This document shows, one piece after another, positions 43,238 through 51,007 of a DNA stretch of 64,000 nucleotides; position 1 is the stretch's first letter; every line of letters begins with the position of its first letter. This DNA comes from Bacillus sp. es.034 (GTDB taxonomy: Bacteria; Bacillota; Bacilli; Bacillales; Bacillaceae_B). The stretch lies in NCBI RefSeq assembly GCF_002563655.1, contig NZ_PDIY01000001.1, forward strand, positions 1,088,001 to 1,152,000, written 5' to 3'. Below the pieces are notes generated by a model. That model was not told where the DNA came from. It saw nothing but the letters and a program-made list of their open reading frames with translations, and searched no databases. The position numbers were made by a program, and so were the translations under genes.

Positions 43238-43746
43238 GATCATTTCTCCTTTCACGATTGCCGCAGCTTGCGACAAAGTCCGCGCTTTTATCCTAATTCT
43301 ACTATATAGAAAAATGGTGAAGAATGCACAATTCTAGCTGTTTTTCGAGGTAAAAACTGGCTCTACATGAAATAATGGTAATACAATGTAATCAAACTTT
43401 AATCTCCGACAATATGTGACATGGTATAATGGACGCTGATAGTAATACTTCAGTTGTTCCAACGTTTCTTTAGGGAAGCCGAATGGTCTAGATAATTGCC
43501 ATAGTTTCTCTATTATTCCTGGAGCGAATAATCCCTTGGTAGAAGTATTACATAGGAATATGCCTAGATGAATAAAGGAGTTTCGTGACTTTCCCTTGAA
43601 TTGATAATAGGTACGTTCTAGTATAAATGAACAGTAGGTCTTTGGGCGTGTTGTGCCCTGAGCGGATAACACCGATTATTACTATGCAAGGATAGTTTTC
43701 TTGAAGCTAGGCGGACGACTATTGTGGAACAAAAGAGGGGTGTACC
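43238..43746. other. Long leader region upstream of degS
   Basis: About 500 bases between divergent yvyE and degS. An extended -10 element at 43422-43430 implies a degS leader of about 300 bases. No convincing gene is present. A GTG-started minus-strand frame here lacks a ribosome binding site. Confidence 0.5.
43422..43430 (+). promoter_or_regulatory. Candidate extended -10 promoter for degS-degU
   Basis: TGGTATAAT with no clear -35, about 315 bases upstream of degS. Confidence 0.4.
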
Positions 43747-44889
43747 GTGTCACTTAAAAAAATAGACACCAAGATGTTGGATAGCATCCTGAAAAAGATG
43801 GTCGATACGGTTGACGAAAGTAAGGATGAGATCTTCCAGATTGGCGAACAATGTCGAAATGATTATGAAGATTTGATGAGAGAACTACTGGAAGTGAAAG
43901 AAATGGTCCTGAAGGTGATTGATGAAGGAGATGATCTCCAACAGAAATCAAAGTTTGCACGGCTCAGACTATCTGAAGTCAGCAAGCATTTCCAAACCTA
44001 TTCAGAAGACCAGGTAAGAGAAGCGTATGAGAAGGCTCATGACCTGCAGATGAGGCTATCCATGAACCGAGAGCAGGAAAAGCAGCTTCGGAACCGCAGG
44101 GATGAACTGGAAAGACGCTTGCAGACACTCGGGGACACGATTGAAAAGGCAGAGAATCTTTGCTCACAAATATCCGTCGTTCTCAATTATCTAAATAGTG
44201 ACTTAAGGCAAGTGGGTGAGGCGTTAGAGGACGCGAAGCAGCGGCAGGATTTCGGGCTCAGGATCATTGAGGCCCAGGAGGACGAGCGGAAACGCTTATC
44301 CCGTGAAATTCATGACGGCCCTGCACAAATGATGGCCAATGTGATGATTCGTTCGGATCTGATTGAACGAGTGTTCCGAGAGAAGACAACTGATGATGCC
44401 ATCACGGAAATCCGCGATCTGAAACGGATGGTCCGCTCAGCCCTGTATGAGGTCCGCCGCATCATCTATGACCTCAGACCAATGGCGCTTGATGACCTCG
44501 GGTTGATACCGACCCTCAAAAAATACTTGAGTACAATCGAAGAGTATAACCAGGAGACCTCCATACAGTTTGTGAATATGGGGCTCGATATCAGACTTCC
44601 TTCCAAATTCGAAGTCGCTCTGTTCCGGTTGGTACAAGAAAGTGTCCAGAACGCCCTTAAGCACGCAGAAGCCACGCATATCCAAGTTAAAGTAGAAGTA
44701 AAGAAAGACCAAATAACAGTTGTCATCAAAGACAACGGCAAAGGATTCGATAAAGACATACAGAAGACAGGATCCTTTGGAATCATGGGGATGAAAGAAC
44801 GTGTCGACCTTCTCGAAGGAGACATCACGATTGACTCAAAAGTAGGGGCAGGGACGGTCATACTGATCCAGGTTCCGCTTAATACGTAA
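43747..44889 (+). CDS. degS: Sensor histidine kinase DegS
   Basis: Cytoplasmic kinase that phosphorylates DegU in response to salt, motility state and other signals. The N-terminal 150 residues are coiled-coil-rich sensing sequence. The HisKA_3 domain includes RLSREIHDGPAQMMAN with phosphoacceptor His189, the same number as in B. subtilis DegS. HATPase motifs follow (VQNALKHAEA, DNGKGFD, GSFGIMGMKERV). 380 residues is near the usual 385. The start is GTG 43747 with AGAGGGG upstream. degU follows after 30 bases, so the two form an operon. Confidence 0.97.
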   Translation: MSLKKIDTKMLDSILKKMVDTVDESKDEIFQIGEQCRNDYEDLMRELLEVKEMVLKVIDEGDDLQQKSKFARLRLSEVSKHFQTYSEDQVREAYEKAHDLQMRLSMNREQEKQLRNRRDELERRLQTLGDTIEKAENLCSQISVVLNYLNSDLRQVGEALEDAKQRQDFGLRIIEAQEDERKRLSREIHDGPAQMMANVMIRSDLIERVFREKTTDDAITEIRDLKRMVRSALYEVRRIIYDLRPMALDDLGLIPTLKKYLSTIEEYNQETSIQFVNMGLDIRLPSKFEVALFRLVQESVQNALKHAEATHIQVKVEVKKDQITVVIKDNGKGFDKDIQKTGSFGIMGMKERVDLLEGDITIDSKVGAGTVILIQVPLNT

Positions 44890-44919
44890 ATTTTTCCAAG
44901 GTTTAGGGAGGCGAAAGAC

Positions 44920-45597
44920 ATGGCAACAAATATTGTTATCATTGACGATCACCAGCTTTTCAGGGAAGGGGTTAAACGAATCCTCGAATTCGAACCTTCT
45001 TTCAACGTAGTAGCAGAAGGTGATGACGGTTCAGATGCAATGAACCTCGTCGAAACACATGAACCCGACGTAGTCCTCATGGATATCAACATGCCTGAGA
45101 CAAACGGCGTGGAAGCAACTCGTGAACTAATGGCCAAGTATCCGGATACGAAAGTCATCATCCTGTCCATCCACGATGATGAGAACTATGTGAACCATGC
45201 GCTGAAGACAGGGGCTCTTGGCTACCTTCTAAAAGAGATGGACTCAGATGCCTTGGTTGACGCTGTGAAAATCGTCGCGGAAGGCGGTTCGTACGTACAT
45301 CCGAAAGTAACGCATAATCTGGTTGCAGAATACAAGCGCCTGGCAAACGCCCAGAACTCAGGCGGGTTCCAGCAATCCGAAGTTCGCCGCCCGCTTCACC
45401 TGTTAACACGCCGCGAATGTGAAGTATTGCAAATGCTTGCAGACGGTAAAAGTAACCGTGGCATCGGTGAAGGCTTATATATCAGTGAAAAAACTGTTAA
45501 AAATCATGTAAGTAATATACTTCAAAAAATGAACGTGAACGACCGTACCCAGGCAGTGGTGACTGCGATTAAGAATGGCTGGGTGGAAGTACGATAA
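44920..45597 (+). CDS. degU: Response regulator DegU
   Basis: NarL/LuxR-type regulator controlling exoenzymes, competence, motility and surface behaviour. The receiver domain has ADD-equivalent acidic residues ([11 protein letters not shown]), phosphorylation site Asp55 ([13 protein letters not shown]) and [10 protein letters not shown]. The C-terminal LuxR helix-turn-helix contains [15 protein letters not shown] and [23 protein letters not shown] precedes ATG 44920. The terminal GWVEVR matches family ends. DegU may regulate the secreted proteases and autolysins in this window, but no DegU site could be identified confidently. Confidence 0.97.
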   Translation: MATNIVIIDDHQLFREGVKRILEFEPSFNVVAEGDDGSDAMNLVETHEPDVVLMDINMPETNGVEATRELMAKYPDTKVIILSIHDDENYVNHALKTGALGYLLKEMDSDALVDAVKIVAEGGSYVHPKVTHNLVAEYKRLANAQNSGGFQQSEVRRPLHLLTRRECEVLQMLADGKSNRGIGEGLYISEKTVKNHVSNILQKMNVNDRTQAVVTAIKNGWVEVR

Positions 45598-45639
45598 GTA
45601 CCGGTTGATAGATAGAGTATTGTTAATTTGTTGTTGAGA

Positions 45640-45670
45640 GAGCGGCCCTTCTGGTGGAGGGTCGTTTTTT
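45640..45670 (+). terminator. Terminator of degS-degU
   Basis: CGGCCCT/AGGGTCG stem with one wobble pair, then TTTTTT. Confidence 0.8.
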
Positions 45671-45704
45671 GATTGTCTTTTTTGGGAGGGGATCGTGCTG
45701 GATT

Positions 45705-45740
45705 AGAAAAAATCCACTTCCCAAACCAGGAAGTGGACTA
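45705..45740 (-). terminator. Terminator of treR
   Basis: TCCACTTCC/GGAAGTGGA perfect stem (45713-45721 and 45729-45737). A T-run follows on the minus strand. Confidence 0.85.
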
Positions 45741-45742
45741 AT

Positions 45743-46465
45743 CTAATGCTTTCTCCGTGCAAAGTCCACAAACCGGAACATGTCCAGCCTGTGCCGCGAT
45801 TCTGTGTACTCAAACAACGTCGCATCTTTTAAATGTACATAGTTCTTCACAACCACCACATGATCATATTCATTCAGGTCCAGGTACTCGCGGTCCTCAT
45901 CCGTACACTCTTCCACAACGATTTCTTTTTTGGCAAAATCGATGGGTAGCTGGAGCTCGCCCTCGAGATATTCATAGATGGAGTTCTCGCATATTTCTTT
46001 CGTCAGCAAAGGGACTTGTTCTTTCAGGAAATAGGACTTGTCCAGAATGATTCTTTCGCCGCCGATTTTGCGGGAGCGGACGACTTTCCAAATTTCTGCG
46101 TCTCGGGACGTCTCGAGTTGAGCAGCGATCCCGTCATCGGCAGAGATCAAGCCAAAGTCGTGGACGAACGTTTCGATCTGGTCCCGCCCCATGGATGTCT
46201 GCAGCTCCTTGAAGCTTACAAGGCCTGAAATCGGAAAACTCATACGGGACACGTCGAGGACGAGGGATCCTTTTCCGCGCAGCTTCTGTATCAACCCTCT
46301 TTGAGCCAATAATGTAAGCGCTTTACGTATAGTCTCACGAGAAGTGGCATAGATCACCGAGAGCTCGTTTTCCGATGGCAGGATGGAATTCGCAGGATAC
46401 GTGCCATTCTGTATTTTTTCAGAGAGATCCTCGAAGATTTGTTGGTATTTATTGCTTTTCGTCAT
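45743..46465 (-). CDS. treR: Trehalose operon repressor, GntR family
   Basis: DNA-binding repressor of the trehalose genes, relieved by trehalose-6-phosphate. The winged helix at residues 1-65 contains ENELSVIYATSRETIRKALTLL (positions about 27-48), the GntR recognition helix. The UTRA ligand domain (about 90-235) includes DAEIWKVVRSRKIGG and the C-terminal LFEYTESRHRLDMFRF, close to B. subtilis TreR. Its operators TTGTATATACAA lie at 52.97 and 54.58-54.62 kb, upstream of treA and treP. GCAGGTGA precedes ATG 46465. It is separated from treA by about 4.5 kb holding other genes, unlike the treP-treA-treR order in B. subtilis. Confidence 0.92.
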   Translation of the reverse strand: MTKSNKYQQIFEDLSEKIQNGTYPANSILPSENELSVIYATSRETIRKALTLLAQRGLIQKLRGKGSLVLDVSRMSFPISGLVSFKELQTSMGRDQIETFVHDFGLISADDGIAAQLETSRDAEIWKVVRSRKIGGERIILDKSYFLKEQVPLLTKEICENSIYEYLEGELQLPIDFAKKEIVVEECTDEDREYLDLNEYDHVVVVKNYVHLKDATLFEYTESRHRLDMFRFVDFARRKH

Positions 46466-46583
46466 AATATCACCTGCTATTATTTTACCATAATTAATAG
46501 GAAGAAATGAGATTGAACTTGAGTGTTGTGAATATTTTCAATAGAATGGAGATAGTGCGAATTTTAGAAAAGGGTGAAGAGCA

Positions 46584-47192
46584 TTGTCGAAACAGCATTG
46601 GAAGAAAATCATGTTGGGAATTGGCATGAGCACATTATTATTGGGTGCTTGTGGGGCAGACGAAGAGAAGAAGGAAGACAAAGAAACGGCAAAGAAAACA
46701 GAAGAGGTCAGCCCGAGTGAAGATCCTGCAACAGATGAGGCGGCATCCCTGACCCAAATGACGCAAATCGTGGAGGACGCAAGTGAACTGAAGGAAGCGG
46801 AAGGGATCCCCGCAGAGGAAAAATCGGCGATCGACGCAGCCTTTAATCAATATATCAATGCCTTTAACGAAGAAGATTTCGATTCATATATGAGCGTCAT
46901 CTCGAAGACACCTGTGAACTTCAAGTACGAAGATGAAGAGCGCTATGTGAAGCAGATCTTTGATACAGTCGATTCGAAGCGCAAAGTGGATAATGTGAAG
47001 ATCATCAACTATGCAGGCAAGAAAGCGGATGTCTATGCTGAGATTGAAGCCACGACGAAGGATCCGAACAGTGATAAGGAAGTGACCCGTTCCGGGAAGC
47101 AGGTAACCGTCTTTCATAAGAAGGACGATGGATGGAAGGTTGCGGCGATTTTCTTCTTGGCTAGTGAGGGAGAAGAGGGAGCAACAGAATAA
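46584..47192 (+). CDS. Lipoprotein with an NTF2-like domain
   Basis: A secreted lipoprotein of 202 residues, with LLLGAC setting the lipidated Cys at about 23. An acidic spacer (about 25-70) is followed by about 120 residues that look like the NTF2/SnoaL-type cone fold: IDAAFNQYINAFNEEDFDSYMSVI begins the first helices, and KADVYAEIEATTKD with KQVTVFHKKDDGWKVAAIFF forms the sheet. Many Bacillaceae lipoproteins have this fold, and the ligand is unknown. Start TTG 46584 with GGGTGAAG upstream. Divergent from treR across about 120 bases and followed by a perfect terminator. Confidence 0.75.
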   Translation: MSKQHWKKIMLGIGMSTLLLGACGADEEKKEDKETAKKTEEVSPSEDPATDEAASLTQMTQIVEDASELKEAEGIPAEEKSAIDAAFNQYINAFNEEDFDSYMSVISKTPVNFKYEDEERYVKQIFDTVDSKRKVDNVKIINYAGKKADVYAEIEATTKDPNSDKEVTRSGKQVTVFHKKDDGWKVAAIFFLASEGEEGATE

Positions 47193-47197
47193 TGAAG

Positions 47198-47226
47198 AAA
47201 GGCTGTGCCCGGGCACAGCCTTTTAC
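47198..47226 (+). terminator. Terminator after the NTF2-like lipoprotein gene
   Basis: AAGGCTGTGCCC/GGGCACAGCCTT, a continuous palindrome, followed by TTTT. It also lies at the 3' end of the minus-strand Spo0E-like gene. Confidence 0.8.
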
Positions 47227-47390
47227 TTTTGATTCAATTGGTGATAAAGGTTAAATAGTCCATCGAGTTCCTGGCTGAGCTTCACCGTCGCAGGATGTGA
47301 TAAGCCGTGGTATTGGGCAAAGTACTTTAATTCCAGGCGTTTTGATTCCATTTCTTGCTTGAGGGTTTGAACCATTGGAGCAGCATTCAT
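47223..47390 (-). CDS. Spo0E-family aspartyl-phosphate phosphatase (small)
   Basis: A 55-residue protein: Spo0E-like phosphatases remove phosphate from Spo0A or other response regulators and slow sporulation. Read from ATG 47390, the protein contains HGLSHPATVKLSQELDGLF, which holds the SQELD signature and the two-helix spacing of the family, with a start MNAAPMVQTLKQEMESKR. AAAAAGGAG lies eight bases before the ATG, an excellent ribosome binding site. The gene is shorter than most searches report. It stands between the LXG cluster and the NTF2-like lipoprotein gene and may be the last gene of the LXG-side transcript. Confidence 0.85.
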   Translation of the reverse strand: MNAAPMVQTLKQEMESKRLELKYFAQYHGLSHPATVKLSQELDGLFNLYHQLNQK

Positions 47391-47459
47391 GGCAGGAACT
47401 CCTTTTTCCTTTATTATCCCATAAACGTGTTTTAATGTTAACTTGAAAATAAATTCGGT

Positions 47460-47687
47460 TTACTTTTTGAAAAATTTAGAACGGACAACAAGTAAAAGGA
47501 TGGCAAAGCCATAGTTGACAACGGCAATGACCACAAATGCAGGAAGCTGTTCAGGCATGGAAGTACCTGTGAAAATAGCAGGGCTAATGATGGCCAGTGG
47601 CATCGTGCCGCTGATGAATCCCATGATGGCGAAGACAAGCAGTCCGGTCCGGATGATTCTTCTAAGGGATGGATTATCCGAAAACAT
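47460..47687 (-). CDS. Two-segment membrane protein, candidate immunity factor (copy 2)
   Basis: 75 residues with two hydrophobic segments (about 15-37 and 47-68) and a basic tail ending RSKFFKK. It is a paralogue of the protein encoded at 48425-48670: both carry a MPEQLPAF/QSQMPAIL step, a second segment and an RSxFFKK end. AGGAGGGG precedes ATG 47687. It is the last of seven consecutive minus-strand genes that form the LXG toxin cluster. Small membrane proteins next to LXG toxin genes are commonly immunity proteins. That role is inferred from context only. Confidence 0.65.
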   Translation of the reverse strand: MFSDNPSLRRIIRTGLLVFAIMGFISGTMPLAIISPAIFTGTSMPEQLPAFVVIAVVNYGFAILLLVVRSKFFKK

Positions 47688-47698
47688 TAGCGCCCCTC

Positions 47699-48082
47699 CT
47701 AATATGTATTTTCCTCGCGGTCGGCTTCTTCCCGGATCTTCTTATCTTCATCCGTCACGTAGCCGTTATGTAAAACCTCTTCGATCAGGTTCCGGTTAAA
47801 AAAGACATTGTAGTCAGGTGAAATATTGCCTTCCGGATAAGGGACCCCGATATAGTCGTATTGTTTATTCGTGCTTACTTGGATTTGATTGTAGCCATAG
47901 ATCATGACCGATTTGTCCACTTTAGACAGCTTTACAACGGTCCCAATGGGAAGAAGCTTAGTCGGATCCAGGCTTCCTTCTTTTACTTCCTCTTTCTTAT
48001 CAGGTTTATCTGCAGCGGTTTGACTGCAGCCAAGTAAAGTGAAGGTGATAAATATAAGCATAAATAGAAATTTAATTTTCAT
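47699..48082 (-). CDS. DUF4176-like lipoprotein
   Basis: About 127 residues. MKIKFLFMLIFITFTLLGC is a lipoprotein signal, followed by a short charged linker and a domain with LLPIGTVVKLSKVDKSVMIYG and YDYIGVPYPEGNISPDYNVFFN, which corresponds closely to the neighbouring cytoplasmic DUF4176-like protein. ATG 48082 is preferred because AAAGGA lies seven bases upstream. An ATG at 48097 has none. The start overlaps the end of that neighbour by 11 bases. The lipid anchor puts this copy outside the cell, while its twin has no signal. DUF4176 genes recur in LXG/type VII loci. Confidence 0.8.
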   Translation of the reverse strand: MKIKFLFMLIFITFTLLGCSQTAADKPDKKEEVKEGSLDPTKLLPIGTVVKLSKVDKSVMIYGYNQIQVSTNKQYDYIGVPYPEGNISPDYNVFFNRNLIEEVLHNGYVTDEDKKIREEADREENTY

Positions 48083-48380
48083 CTTGTTTCCTTTCATTCT
48101 TCCGATTCTTCTCCATATCCTCTTCTACTTTTTCCCTCATCAGTTCTTCTGCAGGAGAAACGAGTCCCGGATGAATGACGTCTTCGATAAGCTCACGATT
48201 GAAGAAGACGTTGAATTCTTCTGTCAGGTTTCCTTCAGGATAAGGGACCGCTATGTAATCGAAGATGGTCCCGGTCTTTTTTTGAATTTGGTGACGGCCG
48301 TAGATCATGACCGGTTTATCTACCTTCTTTAATTTGACGACCGTTCCGATGGGGAGGAGACTGGTATCTTTTTTACTCAT
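48072..48380 (-). CDS. DUF4176-like cytoplasmic protein
   Basis: 102 residues, no signal peptide. The family block is LLPIGTVVKLKKVDKPVMIYG then FDYIAVPYPEGNLTEEFNVFFN and a Glu/Lys-rich helical tail. GAAGTGAT precedes ATG 48380. DUF4176 proteins are found next to LXG toxin genes in many Firmicutes and have been discussed as chaperones or targeting partners for secretion by the type VII system, which I state from general knowledge. Its lipoprotein twin is directly downstream. Confidence 0.82.
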   Translation of the reverse strand: MSKKDTSLLPIGTVVKLKKVDKPVMIYGRHQIQKKTGTIFDYIAVPYPEGNLTEEFNVFFNRELIEDVIHPGLVSPAEELMREKVEEDMEKNRKNERKQDEN

Positions 48381-48424
48381 TATAAATCACTTCTTTCTTG
48401 AAAAGTTTTGAGCAGTCGATAGTC

Positions 48425-48670
48425 CTACTCTTGAGAAATCTTTTCCTTTTTAAAGAAAATGGAACGGATGAGGATGGAAGCTGCACATGTTCCGTAAATC
48501 ACCAGGGCCAAGAGCAGAATGGCTGGCATCTGGGATTGCAGATCTTCCTGTGGTATACCCCATGTGACGAGGACAATCAAGCTGATGGTCCCCATGATGC
48601 CCATGAAGATGGGATATATAAGCAGAAGCAATCGAAATAAATTTCTGGATTTCTCTTTGGTGGTTGGCAT
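48425..48670 (-). CDS. Two-segment membrane protein, candidate immunity factor (copy 1)
   Basis: 81 residues: a short basic start (PTTKEKSRNLFR) and two hydrophobic segments (about 17-37 and 50-70), ending RSIFFKKEK. The start at 48670 has AAGGAGG five bases before it. The ATG at 48685 lies within that ribosome binding region. It lies directly downstream of the LXG toxin gene, where an immunity gene is expected. A second copy is found three genes later, so the membrane protein plus DUF4176 pair is duplicated. Confidence 0.7.
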   Translation of the reverse strand: MPTTKEKSRNLFRLLLLIYPIFMGIMGTISLIVLVTWGIPQEDLQSQMPAILLLALVIYGTCAASILIRSIFFKKEKISQE

Positions 48671-48689
48671 GTGATCCTCCTTCATCTGG

Positions 48690-50165
48690 TTATTTCTTAT
48701 CTTCTTCGAGTCCGCCTTTGACTCCTACGCCGATTCCGTAGGCGGCATAAACACCGGTTTCCATGCCGACTGATCCACTGACACCTGCGCTCCCTAAGGA
48801 TACATCGACAGCGATGTACGGATCATAATCGAAACCGAACCACTCTTCTAGGGGCTCGTAGCCGAACCAATTAAGAGGTTCAAGTTTTATTTCCGATTTG
48901 GCGGCGGCAACCCCTATACCTGCGCTTGCAGTGTAGTTCTCTACATTTGCCTTCGCTTCAGCCTGACCAAAAGCCAGGTCAAGGGCGGCAGGTGAATTGT
49001 CATGGGCAAAGGTCGTTTTTGATGCAATCGCTTCCGTTTTCAATCCAATATTCTGTCCATAAAGAAGCGCCTCGCCAGTAGATTTAAATGAATAAGGGAT
49101 GTCGGCGTCCATCTGTCCGTATATGAACTTTTGCTCCAGGAAGGAGGGGACGTTATCCATACTGCCGGTATCGATGACCGAACCGTTTAAATCAAATGAA
49201 AGATGACCATCATCATAGTCATTCGTAAAGTTCAGTCCTGCATTTCCAACCCCGTCAGAACCAAAACCGTCCTCTACTTTCTTATCTATGACATATTCAT
49301 TTTTCTCCGGAGGGTAGCATACTCCGTAAGAAGTTTGTGCCTTACCTTCACTTGAAATAGCGAGATCATCTGAATAATAAGAGATGAATGAACTGGAATC
49401 CCCCTGCCCTTTCAACATCAACAATTGATTTAAGGAATCGTATTCACTCGAAATGGTCATTCTGGATACGAGCAGGCTTTCAAACTGCAACCTGTCAGAG
49501 AGCGTACTCATAAAAGGCTGGCGGTGGAAGGAGTGATTCAATTCTGTCCCTGAATAGCTTTCGACCGTGATCTTCCCATTCTTAAACATTCCCTCTATTT
49601 CATAAATATAACGTTTCATCAGCTGAATGTCATGGTCCACAGTATCCAGGGCTTTCGTTTGGTCAGTGTCGAATGAAGTTAAGTCCTCAAGGGTTTGCGT
49701 GACTTTTTGTTCGGCCCGTTTCGTATCGCTGAGGAACTTCTGATCCTGGATGGCAGGGATATGAACGATATCCCGAATGGAGTCCAATGTCTGATTCGTT
49801 TCATCTACAAGGTTCAGGGTGGTGCTTTCCGTTTTGTTCAGACCATCCCTCAGCTCCCCGTCGAGGAAGGGTTGACGGATAAATCCTGAAGTGTCGGATT
49901 CCAGTTGGGTGGAGGCCGATTTCAACACGGTCAAGATTCTTTCATAGTTTAGCAGTGTAAGGGTGTAGAATGTCAGAAAAGGGGTATGAAGATCCTGATA
50001 GAAAGACCGGACGGCTTCACCACCCTGCCCGCTGAAGGAATCGTGTGAACCGGAGAACTGCTCGACGGCTTGCCTGAGCTCTGTCAGCTGTTCTTTCTGG
50101 GTTTCAAGCTTGCTTCGCAAATCTTCTATACCGTTATGTAATGATTGGTTATCAAGAGTTTTCAT
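48690..50165 (-). CDS. LXG-domain polymorphic toxin (type VII secretion substrate)
   Basis: 491 residues. The N-terminal helical LXG domain (about 1-200) starts MKTLDNQSLHNGIEDLRSK and contains SFSGQGGEAVRSFYQDLHTPF, typical of YwqJ/YeeF-type secreted toxins. A central part (about 200-400) is followed by a Gly/Ala/Val-rich tail (LGSAGVSGSVGMETG and YAAYGIGVGVKGG). The end has no DNase, ADP-ribosylating or deaminase motif that I recognise. Repeated Gly spacing and small membrane neighbours make a membrane-acting toxin a reasonable guess. The two genes upstream encode the small helical partners usual for LXG proteins. No type VII machinery is in the window. Confidence 0.85.
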   Translation of the reverse strand: MKTLDNQSLHNGIEDLRSKLETQKEQLTELRQAVEQFSGSHDSFSGQGGEAVRSFYQDLHTPFLTFYTLTLLNYERILTVLKSASTQLESDTSGFIRQPFLDGELRDGLNKTESTTLNLVDETNQTLDSIRDIVHIPAIQDQKFLSDTKRAEQKVTQTLEDLTSFDTDQTKALDTVDHDIQLMKRYIYEIEGMFKNGKITVESYSGTELNHSFHRQPFMSTLSDRLQFESLLVSRMTISSEYDSLNQLLMLKGQGDSSSFISYYSDDLAISSEGKAQTSYGVCYPPEKNEYVIDKKVEDGFGSDGVGNAGLNFTNDYDDGHLSFDLNGSVIDTGSMDNVPSFLEQKFIYGQMDADIPYSFKSTGEALLYGQNIGLKTEAIASKTTFAHDNSPAALDLAFGQAEAKANVENYTASAGIGVAAAKSEIKLEPLNWFGYEPLEEWFGFDYDPYIAVDVSLGSAGVSGSVGMETGVYAAYGIGVGVKGGLEEDKK

Positions 50166-50181
50166 TTTCCTCTAATTCCCC

Positions 50182-50460
50182 CTAACGCGACCGGATGGAA
50201 GCGGAAATGGTGTCGTCGACTTCTTTAAAGTCCTGGATGGCGTTGGTCGCCGATAGATTATTTGAAGTGAGAAGGTTCTTATACACCCGGGCGACATCCT
50301 CGAGCTGTATATTCAATTCATTTAATCTCGTCACCACGTCAAGGTGATTCGAGGACGCCATGTCCTTTAATAGGGCTGGTTCAAATGATTCCGTGGCAGC
50401 TTGGATGTTCTTCAAGGATTCATTGATTTCTCCCATGCGCAGGATAATGTTTTGGTTCAT
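50182..50460 (-). CDS. YwqI/YxiC-like (DUF5344) helical partner of the LXG toxin
   Basis: About 92 residues, all alpha-helical, without Cys, Trp or a signal peptide, in the size class of WXG100-like partners. MGEINESLKNIQAATESFEP opens a first helix, and LDVVTRLNELNIQLEDVARVYKNLL forms the second. The start at 50460 has GGAAGG six bases upstream. It lies between a DUF5082-like gene and the LXG gene, the order seen in ywqH-ywqI-ywqJ of B. subtilis. Partners of this kind are thought to bind the LXG domain and guide export. Confidence 0.8.
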   Translation of the reverse strand: MNQNIILRMGEINESLKNIQAATESFEPALLKDMASSNHLDVVTRLNELNIQLEDVARVYKNLLTSNNLSATNAIQDFKEVDDTISASIRSR

Positions 50461-50462
50461 GG

Positions 50463-50822
50463 TCATCCTTCCTTTCTTTGTTCCTCTTCGATACGGGCAC
50501 GTTCATTGGCGATACTCGTTTCGAGTGACTGGATCTCTGTCTTGAGTGAAGAAATTTTGTCTTCGATGGCTTTTATGGCCATGTCCATTTGGTGATGGGA
50601 AATATCTTTATAGGAAAAGAGCATATCTTCCCGTATTTCCGTGAAAGCGTTAGCTAACGTACCCTGCCAGGTAGCAGGGGTAAGGTCTGGTGCTGTAACG
50701 GATGATTGATGCTGGAGAAATTCACCTTGAAGGGCATTGAGGCTGGAGTGGGAGTTTCTCAAGCGGACAAGCTGTTCTTTTTTCTCATGTAGCTGGGAAG
50801 TCAAATATGATAAATAGGACAA
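50463..50822 (-). CDS. YwqH-like (DUF5082) helical partner of the LXG toxin
   Basis: About 119 residues, largely coiled coil (LHEKKEQLVRLRNSHSSLN and AIKAIEDKISSLKTEIQSLE), a typical YwqH-family start-to-end layout, with a central WQGTLANAF that resembles the WxG turn. TTG 50822 is preferred since GGGGG ends nine bases before it; ATG 50831 directly touches the G-run and is too close. It is the first gene of the LXG cluster, and its stop codon overlaps the region of the next start. Confidence 0.75.
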   Translation of the reverse strand: MSYLSYLTSQLHEKKEQLVRLRNSHSSLNALQGEFLQHQSSVTAPDLTPATWQGTLANAFTEIREDMLFSYKDISHHQMDMAIKAIEDKISSLKTEIQSLETSIANERARIEEEQRKEG

Positions 50823-50969
50823 GACTTTCATCCCCCTTTTTAATAGTAAACACACTCATTTATGGTATCAAATGGAAATGGTGAGTGGGTATGGGTTATT
50901 TGTACTGAAGTTTCTTTCGGGACTTAAATACCATATACCCATATTATGGGTTTATAATCGTCTATACGA

Positions 50970-51002
50970 AAAAAGGCATTGCTCAAATGAACAATGCCTC
51001 AT
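50970..51002 (-). terminator. Terminator of treP-treA
   Basis: AGGCATTG/CAATGCCT arms (50974-50981 and 50992-50999). A T-run follows on the minus strand. Confidence 0.85.
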
Positions 51003-51007
51003 CTTCT

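Noticed and set aside
43334..43672. Minus-strand open frame of 112 codons between yvyE and degS
   Set aside because: GTG start without a ribosome binding site, no recognisable motif, and the interval is the expected degS leader.
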